Origin: Clytia hemisphaerica
Taxonomy: Eukaryota; Cnidaria; Hydrozoa; Leptothecata; Clytiidae
Direction: 5' to 3'
NCBI GenBank assembly: GCA_902728285.1
Contig: CACVBU010001166.1
Coordinates: 152,679 to 216,678, forward strand
DNA length: 64,000 nucleotides
In this document: piece after piece, positions 1-10,907 of the stretch
Position numbering within the stretch: position 1 is the first letter of the stretch
Layout: each line of letters starts with the position of its first letter
The notes under the pieces: model-generated
Database searches by the model: none
Seen by the model: the letters and a program-made list of their open reading frames with translations, nothing else
What the model was told of the DNA's origin: nothing
Translations under genes and position numbers: made by a program

Positions 1-39
1 CTTGTCAAAAGTATTTAGTATCATTTTCGACGCTTCAGG

Positions 40-395
40 GGGGTAAAAATGCCCATTTTATTGAACTTTTACATAATTTGAGCAATTTTCACTGCTTATC
101 TCGCCTAAAACATCTTCGAAAATAGTTTTAACTTGATCTTTCTGTAATATACACTAGAAAATTACAATGCTGACTTGCAACTCTCACATACAGGGTGAAG
201 TTGGAGAAACCAGGGTTAAAATTGCCCATTTTTATTGAACTTTACCTAATTTGAGCAATTTTCACTGCTTATCCCGCCTAAAATGTTTTTAAAAATTGTT
301 TTAATTTGATTTTAAAGTGATATACACTGGAAAATTACAATTCTGACTTAAAACTATCACATTCAGAGTGCAACTGGACAAACCAGGGGGCAAAG
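40..395. repeat. Tandem duplication, ~171-bp unit
   Basis: Two adjacent copies begin at about 40 and 212. Both contain 'gcccatttt(t)attgaactt', 'aatttgagcaattttcactgcttat' split by small changes, and 'atacactRgaaaattacaat'. The second copy ends near 'gacaaaccaggggg'. The copies are diverged by substitutions and small indels. No coding potential is seen. The array may continue upstream of the window start. Confidence 0.8.
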
Positions 396-1677
396 TTTCA
401 AAGCAATTGGTCAATTTATTCATGAGATATAGCAAATTATATCATACATGGAAAGATATTTTCCTTACCAAATCCTTACAAAGGGTAAAAAGTACCCTTT
501 AAATTTGGACCCAGTGAGAAAAATTGACCAGGAGTTAGCTTTGGGGACCGACCATTTCTTAAACTAGGATAGTTAAGGATTCCAAAAATATATAGTTTAT
601 CTTGTAGAATCTTGGGTTAAGCAAAAGTGCTTATTTAAGGAGATATAGGATTTGGCTCCCGGACTATAAGGGCCGGACGTACGGTAGGTCGTTTAACCTT
701 GAGTGCCCCCCTCCCCCCGGCATGAGCCCTCCTCAAGAGTTGTGCTGAAATATGCGTCCTTCAAGAAATCTCAAAACTTGTTCTCTCTCTGAGGTCGATC
801 ACATGCTCTCTTTGACCTTTAGACCAACTTTTTCGGGGACTAGGTAAATATTGCTCAGAATCCCCCTTCTGAGCCCCTACACCAGAGCTAATTTCAATGT
901 CTTTTCCAGTGACTGTTAGTAAGTGCTTTAGCCATGCTGGCAAAGGCTGGGATTCTGTTTGAAGAAGATGGGTACTGCAAGACTTTGTGTAAATAGGTGC
1001 TTTTTTATAAAATGAAAAATGCCTTTGTACCAAATGATCCTTGCTACCTTATCTTTGTACTAAAATTTGGTCTTTATAACGCCCTCCACAGTTGCCCCTT
1101 TTGGCTGTTTTTTTGGATGGGAGGACCCATCCGAAAGGGCCGACGAAATCCTAATTCAACAGCAAAACGCAATTATTCACCTGAGAATTATAGAAAGCCT
1201 ATCTGGACTTTTTCTTGTATTTCAATCATTCCTTTGACTGTATTTTAAATTATTTTCAAAACAAAACCTCATCTCCATTCTTCTCTATAGGATTTCTTTC
1301 TTCTTTAAACATGGCTGATACCAGATATATGTTCCAAAAATATAGAATAGAACTTCTTCCTATCGTACATCAGTGCATTAGAAAATTGGCCTATAAGCAA
1401 GACCGACTGCTCTAATAGTTCCGCAGTACCTTAGAAGGCTGTCTTCTCTTCTACTGCTTCATTCCTCACTTGTTGGCTCGCAGATGACAAAGTGGACCCA
1501 TTTTATAGAAGTATTCCTCGCAGCCATTTAGATCAAAATCAACCACTATTGTAGTTCTTTCGGCGCTCTATAATCACACTATGATATCAGACTTTAAGAA
1601 AGGGTCGCTGTGCGAAACTATTCATAGGTTGTTAGATCACTGATGACCACCCTCTCGCCCGTTTCAGAGATATTACC
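396..1677. other. Non-coding; truncated G-tract element end near 660-722
   Basis: No gene is supported. The stretch 660-722 reads as the reverse complement of the left end of the G-tract TIR element at 12436: it shares 'ccggacgt', 'ggtaggtc' and 'cttgagtgcccccc' in the same order. It is therefore a truncated relative of that family. The short ORFs in 761-1415 show no recognisable domain or codon bias. Confidence 0.6.
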
Positions 1678-1680
1678 TTA

Positions 1681-2298
1681 GGGAGCGGTCATAAAGTATC
1701 TACTAGAGGGGGTGCGTAAAATCTTTGCCGCCCTTAGGGGGGGTGTCTCGAAATGTTTTTGCCATCCTTAGCAGGGGGGTACGAAATTGTTTTGACATCC
1801 CACCAGGTTGATTTAAAAATAAAGTCTTTTTTAATCATTTATCAGAGCCTTTTTTGAAAAAAATTTATCAACTTTAAAACTTTACACCAATCATGATCTA
1901 TTATTTGTCTTTGCATACTGCAAAAATCTCAATTTTTAAGAAATATAGCTCGAAATGTTAGTCTTATTCCCGCACGAACAGGAAGCACTAGGGTAATCTA
2001 GGAGGTGCATTGTCCCTGCACTGTAGTAATTTTTAAATTTTTGTGATAGACTTTTTAAGAACATAAATTTTCAGGTTTTAGCTAAATGAGACGTTTAAAA
2101 ATTCAGAATGTTCTCTGTCGGCGCAAACTGGTTGTGCCTCAGTTATAACACTCACAACGATATAATTTCCCAAAAAGAACACACAAAGATTAAAGGATAT
2201 AAATGAGATTGTAAAGTACAGGAAGGGTGCAAATTTTTTTCCCGATTTATTAAGAACAATCCTCCACCCCCTCTAGGAGATACTTTATGACCAACCCC
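1681..2298. mobile_element. PIF/Harbinger-like MITE with TTA target duplication
   Basis: The left end (1681) reads gggagcggtcataaagtatc. The reverse complement of the right end (2298) reads ggggttggtcataaagtatc. The inverted repeats then continue to 'ctagagggggtg', about 35 bp in total. Both sides are flanked by TTA (1678-1680 and 2299-2301). A 3-bp TWA duplication with a TIR starting GGG is typical of PIF/Harbinger MITEs. The interior carries G-rich repeats and no transposase, so it is non-autonomous. The superfamily assignment is an inference from the termini only. Confidence 0.75.
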
Positions 2299-2329
2299 TT
2301 ATTCAGGCCAGTCTCACAAGAAAATCTAC

Positions 2330-2945
2330 AAAATAAGTAGATGTATAAATTTTCTTAATTCTACGGATGTCTGTAGAATTACGGCACTCGTTAATATCGA
2401 CATATGATGTAGAATGTAGAATTCAACTGATTTTGTAGATATTATAGAACGATTTCACTTTGTGCGCGCTCGAGACTCTAGCTCCAAACCCCTGACCCAA
2501 GAACTTTTGTAGTGACCAGTAAACAGTCTAACTGACGAGTAAGGCTAACTGTCTAGATCGCTATTTATCCGGTATTGCGCCATCCACAACCCCGACCCCG
2601 ACCCCGACTTGTCAGCGCTAAATTACTTATTGTGGTGTATACAATATAGACTCTGTTGTGTAGCAATCTACTAATTTGCCGTAATTCTACAGATGTCTGT
2701 AGAAATATGAAATCTACATATTTTGTAGAATAATAATTCTACCCTATATACCCTTCTATACAATATAGACTCTGTTGTGTAGCAATCTACTAATTTGCCG
2801 TAATTCTACAGCTGTCTGTAGAAATATAAATCTACATATTTTGTAGAATAATAATTCTACCCGTAAATCTACAGACATCTGTAGAAATTTTAAATTTACA
2901 CCATCTACGTATTCTGTAGAATTATGTGTGTGCCTTATTGCAGTC
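2330..2945. repeat. Hairpin-rich tandem repeat with CTACAG-CTGTAG palindromes
   Basis: A 119-bp unit beginning 'acaatatagactctgttgtg' occurs at 2641 and again at 2760. Each unit contains a short palindrome of the form ttctacagNtgtctgtagaa (about 2692 and 2811). Related palindromes occur near 2363 and 2868, and 'attttgtaga' recurs between them. The block is simple-structure DNA able to form many small hairpins. The ORF over 2756-2947 is only a reading of this repeat. Confidence 0.75.
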
Positions 2946-4959
2946 AATCTATTTAGAGGAGCGTTTTCTTGTGCCTGACTAAGCGCTATAATATTGATAC
3001 TTTATCTTATTTACTACACGCAGGGGATTAATATGATACGATTTTTACGAAGTGTTAATAGGGTGGGTTTACATCTGTAGGGGAGAATCGATTTGTCAAT
3101 AACAATTCAGAGCATAAACGCAACAAAAGCTCAAAATCGCTTCTTCTTTTATAAACATAATCGACCTTCCCCTCGTTATTGCCATTGTTACAAGAGGTAG
3201 GTTTGGGTACCTCTGCTTAAGACAAAGGACGTAACGAGGAGAAGATCCATTAAGTTTTGAAAAGAAATCGTGTAAACGATTTTTCCAATACATTTTAAAG
3301 TTGTAAAGAATTGGAAAATGATTTTGATGAAGATGATGACAACTAAGCAAATTACTTTTTTGACCAAGCTTATACTATGCAGCATGAACTTGTATGGTGT
3401 CCAGTTGAAATGTATAGACGGTTGAATATACAAAAAACCATATTCGGATTCTAGCTGTAATAGAATTTAAACCAAGCAGAAAGCTTAGAGAAAATCAATT
3501 ATGACTTACAAAGGAATAGTGATGGAATTAAAAGAAATCGTGCTATTATAATTGTATTTCTTAATCGATTCTCCCCATCCATAGCTGATAAATAAATAAA
3601 GTCATCTTCGTTTAGTTTACGAATTAGAAAATAACGTTTAATTTTCAACAGCAATTAAGAAAACAGCTACATCTATTAATTTGATGAGTTTGGTTTGGCA
3701 GAATAGCCTTTTGACTTGTGGTATACTTTTGTCAAGACAACTTTTTGACCATTACCGTAATTTGATCAAGAATCTTTAGTAGATCAATTTTGACAAAAAA
3801 AGCCAGTTATTTTGTGTTTGGGAAGTACTTTTGTTTTGACAGAGTAATCAGAGAATTGTTTTTCATTTAAAACTATTTCCTTCCTATAGAATTTGTGGTT
3901 AGGTCTGAAATTTTGATATTTTGCACTTTCCCGCTTTTACTTTTGATGTTAATGACTTGTTCTTTTAATCGCCTTAGATCATGTGAACTGAATTTCGAAT
4001 CCGTAAAGCGGGGAAAGTAGACGTTTTGTGAACGTCGAACCAGCGTCTTGTGGAAAATCCTTGTTGATTAATTCTTACCTCAATACTTAAGTAGTTGACT
4101 GTAGCGTCGTTTTTTTTTTTGGGGGGGGGGGCACCGAAATACAAAGGGTGCAAAAAGACGCCTCTTATTACTAATTTTGGCGCCCCTTTGCTTTTTAACA
4201 CCTCAGAATTGCCAGCTTTAGACCAAAAAGAGAAAATGCCCAAACATTTTCGTGCTCGCTTTGCTCACCTAATTTTTACAATAACCTATTAACTTTTGAT
4301 AGGGCGCGCCAAAATCAAGAATTTCTGATTGATTCTTCAGTTTGCCCAAATGTTGGTCGACCCATCATGCAACAGTCACTGTAACTTTGCACTTGAAAGT
4401 TTGGTGCTGCGATATTCAGTAAATATTAATACCTCGCGAAAACTCGATGAAATAAAAAGAAACTGAGAGAACGTGCTGATATTTCACTACAGTATTTTCT
4501 AGAAATTAGAATTAACTGCCCTGTGTTTAAAAACCCTGTCCGAGAGGCGTGATCCGGTGATAATATTCTTAGGTAGAGTCTGAAGTGTTGATACAATTCG
4601 CACTATACTGGTTCTTTTCCCCCAACCTTTTAAATTCTATTAGGAGAAAAGTAAACTTACGATAATTGGCCCAGCCGCGCAGCGCAAGTGGGCCTTTAAA
4701 AAGCAACTGACTAAAAAGATTTTGGCTTTGTCGGAGCCTGTGCGCGCAATAAATTAACAAGTCCAGTAGTCCAGGCTAAACCAGCGGCCGATTTAGAATT
4801 TTTGCCTCGCCTACCCGCACGATGTTTGACCTATTCTTATATTGGATTGAATTGGTAGTAAAGTCAAATTTCATTTTCTTTATGGCAAAGTATTTTTTGA
4901 TGTTTTCAAGATGGATGGAGTCACGTCAGGGAGCAAGTGGGAGCATTTGGATGTTGGAG
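2946..4959. other. Non-coding; T11-G10 tract at ~4109-4130
   Basis: No gene is supported on either strand. A homopolymer junction of T then G, followed by 'caccgaaa', lies near 4109-4130. It resembles the G-tract ends of the TIR family described at 12436, but I cannot find a partner end. The remaining ORFs are short and unremarkable. Confidence 0.5.
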
Positions 4960-5640
4960 TTTTATATTTCCAGCTTGACAGAGACTTTTTTCAAGTAAAC
5001 TTATGTTGTAAGTCATTTAAGGATACTAAAATGCATCTCATGTGTAAATTTGAATAAGTTTGGAATGTTTTTCACGATGCTACCCGTGAAGATGGTCAAT
5101 TTTGGATTTATCGCTCTAAACGGTCGGTGGCTGGATTTTTCAAACCTGACAGAAAATTTTTCCATGTAAACTTATGTTGTAAGTTATTAAAGGATACTAA
5201 AATGCAGCTCATGTGTAAATTTGAATAAGTTTGGAATGTTTTTCATGATGCTACTTGTGAAGATGGTCAATTTTGGATTTATCGCTCTAAACGGTCGGTG
5301 GCTGGATTTTTCAAACCTGACAGAAAATTTTTCCATGTAAACTTATGTTGTAAGTTATTAAAGGATACTAAAATGCAGCTCATGTGTAAATTTGAATAAG
5401 TTTGGAATGTTTCTCATCATGCTACCCGTGAAAATGGTCAATTTTGGAGTTGTTTGGATCTATCGCTCTAAACGGTCGGTGGTTGGATTTTTCAAACTTG
5501 ACAGAGAATTTTTTCAAGTAAACTTATGCTGTAACTCATTAAAGGATACTAAAATGCAGCTCATGTGTAAATTTGAATAAGTTTGGAATGTTTTTCATGA
5601 TGCTATGCCGTGAAAATGGTTAACTTTGGATTTATCGCTC
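4960..5640 (+). repeat. Satellite-like tandem array, ~171-181 bp unit
   Basis: The segment 'gtaaacttatgYtgtaa' starts successive units at about 4995, 5166, 5337 and 5518, giving spacings of 171, 171 and 181 bp. Each unit also holds 'ggatactaaaatgca(g/t)ctcatg', 'gaataagtttggaatgtt' and 'tctaaacggtcggtgg'. The middle units are nearly identical and the outer ones diverge. Further broken units lie at 5990-6049, 6734-6815 and 6978-7070. ORFs in the array reflect the unit length and are not convincing genes. Confidence 0.9.
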
Positions 5641-6049
5641 TAAACGGACGGCCAGTATGGATTTCGTGTAACTAACGCTGAAGATCTTCGGCGTACAACT
5701 GAAACGTTTTTGGCGCATTGGCGTAAGGGTATTACAAAGATTGTTTATGATTTTCAGTTGGCGTAAAGTAATAATTCCAGCTCGGCGTGAATGACTCCAT
5801 AATCATCGATTTTTAGCTCTCATTTGGCTAAATTTGCTTATTAATTATGTTGGCGCATTGGCGCATGCGCCTCTTTTCCCATCTTGCACCCTTATTGAAA
5901 AATTGAATGTTGGTACAAAAGAAATTTTGCTTGGCGTAAGGCTTGCTGTACGGAAAAATATCTTCGGCGCGAGATTTCGTGGAATCCATACTGGACGGAC
6001 GGTGGCTGGATTTTTCAAACCTGACAGAGAATTTTCCCAAGTAAACTTA

Positions 6050-6730
6050 TAGTAGAGGGCATTTTGTAAAATCGCTCGACTGTTTTGTTAGAAGCACTTG
6101 TTATACATTTTTGGAAAGCTAAGGGGTAGGGGAATCGAAATTACTATGTTTCCAATTTTTTTTCGGACACTTTGGTGTGATTTTCGGACAAATATGACGG
6201 TCTCAGGCAAAAATCATAGGGTTAAAAATTAATGAAAATTTTAGCTCGAGAAAACGGAGACCTGTTGTATATTTTTGGAAAGCTCTCAAAAAATTAAGAT
6301 TAGAGATATATTGCAAGTATAGGTGATTTCTGTACCTAACTCGAGATATTAACCCTTGAAAACCGTGTTTTTCAGCCAGAAACAGCTATTTTGTCCAGTT
6401 TTTGCGCTTTTTGAAGCTCAATATCTCGAGTTAGGTACTGAAATCACCTATACTTGCAATATATCTCTAATCCTAATTTTTTGAGAGCTTTCCAAAAATA
6501 TACAACAGGTCTCCGTTTTCTCGAGCTAAAATTTTCATTAATTTTTAACCCTATGATTTTTGCCTGAGACCGTCATATTTGTCTGAAAATCACACCAAAG
6601 TGTCCGAAAAAAAATTGGAAACATAGTAATTTCGATTCCCCTACCCCTTAGCTTTCCAAAAATGTATAACAAGTGCTTCTAACAAAACAGTCAAGCGATT
6701 CCAAAAAATCGAACAAAATTCCCCCTACTA
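6050..6730. mobile_element. Long foldback element inserted in the satellite, TTA target duplication
   Basis: Two arms of about 300 bp are near-perfect reverse complements around a loop of about 70 bp centred near 6390. For example, 'cggagacctgttgtat' is mirrored by 'atacaacaggtctccg'. The outer ends read TAGTAGAGGG and CCCCCTACTA. TTA lies on both sides (6047-6049 and 6731-6733). Removing the element and one TTA restores a satellite-unit sequence (aaacttatgctgtaac) found intact at 5519. There is no coding capacity. The 3-bp TWA duplication suggests PIF/Harbinger mobilisation. A related fragment is visible near 63590-63710. Confidence 0.88.
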
Positions 6731-6733
6731 TTA

Positions 6734-7225
6734 TGCTGTAACTCATTAAAGGATACTAAAATGCAGCTCATGTGAGTGTAAATTTGAATAAGTTTGGAAT
6801 GTTTTTCATGATATGCTACTTGTTAAATTGATATTTCTGAACTTTGGCGATCAACATTTGACATTTGAAGTTTGTGAATTTATTTAAACCGATTTTATCT
6901 TTCATACTAGTAACAAAAACATCAAGTAAATCTATTATATACATACATTGCGTATCATTTATCATTAGAATTTTCCCAAGTAAACTTATGTTGTAAGTCA
7001 TTTAAGGATACTAAAATGCAGCTCATGTGAGTGTAAATTTGAATAAGTTTGGAATGTTTTTCATGATGCTACGCGTTAAATTGATATTTCTGAACTTTGA
7101 CGGTCAACATTAGACATTTGAAGTTTGTGAATTTATTTGAACCGATTTTTTCTTTCATACTAGTAACAAAAACATAAAGTAAATCTATTATATGTATACA
7201 TATATTGCGTATCATTTATCATTAC
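6734..7225. repeat. Higher-order tandem duplication, ~253 bp
   Basis: A composite of one satellite fragment plus unique DNA is duplicated. 'ttgatatttctgaactttg' occurs at 6826 and 7079, and 'gcgtatcatttatcatta' ends both copies at about 6967 and 7225. The copies differ by a few substitutions and a short insertion in the TATA-rich part. The second copy includes a complete 'aagtaaacttatgttgtaag' satellite start. Confidence 0.8.
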
Positions 7226-7748
7226 TGACCTTCCAGGGCAGCTGTTTTTTTTTTGTTTTTTTTCATTCAGCCAATTTTCGAACTTTTTTAACTTTTTGAA
7301 TGTTCTGTATTTCAATCTCTGCCGAAAATGTGTGCATTAGGATTCTAAGATTCGATGTTTTCTTTCAAACCCTAAAATTGCAAAAATACGATTCCGCGAA
7401 CATTGGTTCTCTTAAGGTATATACCCAATACAAACGACATTTGGTTATTGCCACGTCAGCTGGGCCTTCATGCCGCTTCGGCTTCTTGTTTTAGGATTAG
7501 TTTGGGGTTAAGCTTTCAAACTCAATTGTTTACAAATCGAAAAAACTCAGCCGAAAAAAAATCTGACCAAATATTTTATGAGACCTTTTGTCCAACGAAG
7601 CTCAAACACTAAAAGGAACCTGACCTGAATTCAAATACTCTATTTCAAAACTGCTTGTAATAAATTTGAAAGCTAATCGATTGATGAAGTCTCTTACACC
7701 GTGGCTTTCTTATACTATGCTTACACCAAGAAACTTTAAAGTCTATAT
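7226..7748. other. Non-coding spacer
   Basis: Nothing recognisable is seen apart from a T-rich run near 7241-7262. The overlapping ORFs at 7300-7612 have no domain signature. Confidence 0.5.
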
Positions 7749-8300
7749 TCACGATAAATGTGCACTCTTTTTTCATTTACTTATAACTTTTGAAGGAATT
7801 TTTCAATCTTTATAAATTTGGTATCATTGGAAAGATATTAGTTAGTGCAACAATTTGAAATAAAAAAATCTTTAAAATGATTCTAAAAATGAAGATCTTG
7901 TAGAAAAATGCTATAACGATCATTTTCACTGAAGTGAAACCTTGATTATCGAACGACATCACCGTAAAAAAACTTCTCAAAACCAATTATTCAGTCAAAA
8001 GATATCAAACAAAGTTATAAGCTAATTGACGTCTAAATACGCTGTTTTCTGCTGTTTTCTGCTGTTTTTTGGGGTCAATCACTTATTGACTTTGTATCAT
8101 AACTTTGTATTGAATAAATATTTTTAAAGTTATAGCACTTTTCTACGAGATCTTCATTTTTAGAATTCTTTTGAAGATTTTTTTATTTCAAATTGTTCCA
8201 CTCACAAATATCTCTCCAACAATACCAAATTTATAAAGATTGAAGAATTCCTTCAAAAGTTATAGGTAAAAGAAAAAAGAGTGCACACTTATCGTGAATT
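7749..8300. mobile_element. Foldback element, ~240-bp arms
   Basis: The left arm starts 'attcacgataaatgtgcactc' and the right arm ends with its reverse complement, 'gagtgcacacttatcgtgaat'. Inside, 'tcaatctttataaatttggtat' and 'aatgaagatcttgtagaaaa' have mirrored partners near 8235 and 8143. The loop near 8040-8070 has three copies of 'ctgctgttttct'. I could not find a clear target duplication. No protein is encoded. Confidence 0.8.
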
Positions 8301-9851
8301 TTTAAATTCTAAAAAGGTAGGTTTAACAGGACATAAAAAAAGTTATACATTAATCTTTTTAAAATTCAGAAATTGCCATTTAAGTTGGTGTAAAATCGAA
8401 AAATCGGGTATGTCCAGAGCCCTTAGGTCGGGCAAGAATTGCCACTTTTGCTTCATTGGATTTTGCGACTTGGGAGGGGTTACGTGGCTTTCAGGCAATA
8501 TTTTCAGCCTTATTGGAACATTTCTGAGTTTTTAGATCCTGAGATCCTAATGTCTTATATCTTAAGTCTGATGTTAAAGCTCAGAGTTAGAACTCTCCTT
8601 CCGTACTGTACTTCAAAGCACTTAAAAATCATGTGCGGTTTCAAAGTTTTGAGGGAATTCCCCTTTTGTAGCAAATATTCCGGACCGATTGAAGTCCAGG
8701 TATACGTAACCAAGCATTTGTAAACATTGCTCGTTTTTTAAATATGGCGGTTTTCAGAATGCTTTCCGGCTGGGAGTGAGTTATATCGGATTGCCCAAAG
8801 TTACCTTCATTTTTTTATTTTATTTTCTTATCCACGGATCGCTGACTGTCACCCCGGAATCTGTGTTTCCGGGGGTTTTGTTGTTTGGAATTGATTCACC
8901 AACAGTTAGGTAGGGTCAGGGTTGCTAGTAACGGCTCGAATTTCAATCAGGTTTAAAAAAGGGGTATTTTTACCCATATTATAATAACATTACCCCCGTC
9001 TTTTGCCAGTTCGGTATACAGCAGGTATGATCTTTTTTACAGGTAGAAATATAGGTGTGGGATTTAGTTGTGTATAACAGATTATCAGTTATTATTACAG
9101 TAATTATTTCAAAAGAGGGATTTATGGCAGGGGTTATCCGGAGGGGGGGGGTACTTGGGCATTTGAGCAATATTTAATCAATATCCGATAATCTAATGAC
9201 ATTTAAGCCAGACCACCCGGATCAATCGAACTTGTCGAAAACCAATTGAACAATTTGAACTCATCTATCATTGAACGATTAAAGTTCAAGTAAATAAATT
9301 AATTGAACTGTAAGATTTAAAAGTTGTGAGTGTTTGTTTCAAGTTTGATCAATGGGTTGGTTCCATCAGTATAATTTTTCAATTTTCGGCAAGTTTGTTT
9401 CATACAGGTCTGGTTGTTCATCAGGTCCTTAATCAGGATGTGATTAAGGAAAGCTTAATTATATACCAGCTGATCGCTTATTCAACGGTTGGCTCTAAGC
9501 TCTAACAGATTGATTTGTTAAACGGCTCCAAATTCAATCAATCATTTCAATCAGTCAATGATACAAATAAGTCGTGGTGACAGGAACCAAGCTATTTTTT
9601 TACAAATGGGCTATTAATGTCAACATCCCTAAAAAGATGTTTTCCTTTCTGACCCTTTACCTTTATCAGCGATTCCAACCTTTCATTATTTTATTATTCC
9701 CAGGTTTAAAGAAGGGTATTGGAATTAGATGAGTTGAAAAACAAGTTTCTAAAAGTTAGGCAATTTCATTAAAGATTATCATTCCCGATTATCCTGGGGA
9801 AGATTAATCTTCAAAGATTCTGGTTAACAAGAATCTTAGTGCCGTAATGAC
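8301..9851. other. Non-coding; reverse copy of a dispersed repeat at ~8525-8650
   Basis: The stretch near 8525-8650 (rev. comp.) matches the repeat family seen at 15596, 55130 and 55630: the order 'ggatctcag', 'taagtctRa', 'ctcagagttagaactct' is shared. A G9 tract at about 9143 followed by 'tacttggg' resembles a G-tract element end. No gene is supported. Confidence 0.45.
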
Positions 9852-10013
9852 AATCTTCTTAAGGGAAGAGATTTTTGCGGAAAGAAGTTTTTGCAGAATT
9901 TAATTGTGCAGTTGAGAGGATTTTTCGTTTAAAATATGGCCCATTCCTCCTTAAATAGGCGAGAATATTTAACCGCAAAATTAAATTCCACAAAAATTTC
10001 TTCCCTTAAGATA
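9852..10013. repeat. Short foldback, ~55-bp arms
   Basis: The left part 'tcttaagggaagagattttt' is mirrored by 'aaatttcttcccttaaga' at the right end, and 'gaatttaattgtgcag' is mirrored by 'ccgcaaaattaaattcc'. The left arm has an insertion of about 16 bp relative to the right arm. This is a small imperfect inverted-repeat element with no ORF. Confidence 0.65.
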
Positions 10014-10199
10014 CAATCAGGTATATATAACGACGATATGAATCCAGGGCAAGTAACAGCAGTAAAAAGGTTTAAGCTTTAAATTGTCCTGCGAAATCCA
10101 AACTTAATTCCCACCCATAAGTAAATTTAAAATATTTCATGTATTTTTCCAAACTTGTGCTTGTTGAGCTGGAAAACAGTCATTATTCTTATTATCAAG

Positions 10200-10454
10200 T
10201 AAAGTTGAGCCAACAATTAATATTATTTTATTTTTGACTATATATTTCGGACATAATGTCCATCTTCAGGTCTAAAAGAAATAATATATAAAAACATTAA
10301 AAACAGTTAAAATCCATATCTACACTCAAAACATTTCATACACACTCATATCAAAACACATACAAGCTCCTCTCTACAAAATTACGTTTGAAAAATGAAC
10401 TATCAAAGTTTAACTATCAGAATTCCGTAGTGCATTCACTAGGGAATAAGATAA
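10200..10454 (-). mobile_element. 3' tail of a Penelope-like element with hammerhead-like core
   Basis: This lies directly downstream of the endonuclease stop on the minus strand. Positions 10269 down to 10245 read ctgaagatggacattatgtccgaaa in two parts: CTGAAGA, a GGACA/TGTCC stem with a TTA loop, then GAAA. This resembles the conserved hammerhead core (CUGANGA ... GAAA), but one extra T separates CTGAAGA from the stem. Penelope-like elements are known to carry hammerhead ribozymes in their terminal repeats. Whether this copy can fold completely is not established. Confidence 0.4.
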
Positions 10455-10907
10455 TTAAACTTTGATTGTCAAGGCCCTACTTTTGTATTCATCTTTTTTA
10501 TTTAAAGTTGGTTTCAATTCATTAATGAACAAAGCTTCCAATGTCATTAGATAGTCTTCAGATTTGTTAGTTTGAGCTAGTATTGTGACGTCATCCATTG
10601 TTATTGTTGTATTGCATGCTTGTAGGTGTCGGCCGACTGGACTGCTTGATCGTTGATGTTCTTTAATGCGCTGCAGAGTGTGTCGGTTTGTTTGCCCGAC
10701 ATAGCATGCTTTACAACATGGACATAGAATTTGGTAAACTACACCGCTTTTGTAACATTTTTCGATTTCGGTTTTCAACGATGGCAAGATGGTTTTGATT
10801 TTACGGAGTCTAAACACTACTTTTACAGGTGCACCTGCATTTCTCAATGAATACTTATTCTTATTATATTTAGCAATATATTGCAAATAATACCCCTTGA
10901 TGGCCAA
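10455..10907 (-). pseudogene. Penelope-like element, C-terminal GIY-YIG endonuclease fragment
   Basis: The 150-residue ORF carries a GIY-YIG-type nuclease domain of the kind fused to the reverse transcriptase of Penelope-like retroelements. The YQI...YVG pair lies around residues 57-70, preceded by the Cys cluster CPCCKAC. It is followed by the conserved R-I-x-E-H helix (RIKEH), a VGRH motif, an E in LEALFIN and the terminal P-T-L-N. No reverse transcriptase is seen upstream (above 10920 on this strand), so the copy is 5'-truncated, as is usual for these elements. The domain normally nicks DNA for target-primed reverse transcription. The reading frame is open, but an isolated fragment is unlikely to be an active gene. 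Confidence 0.85.
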
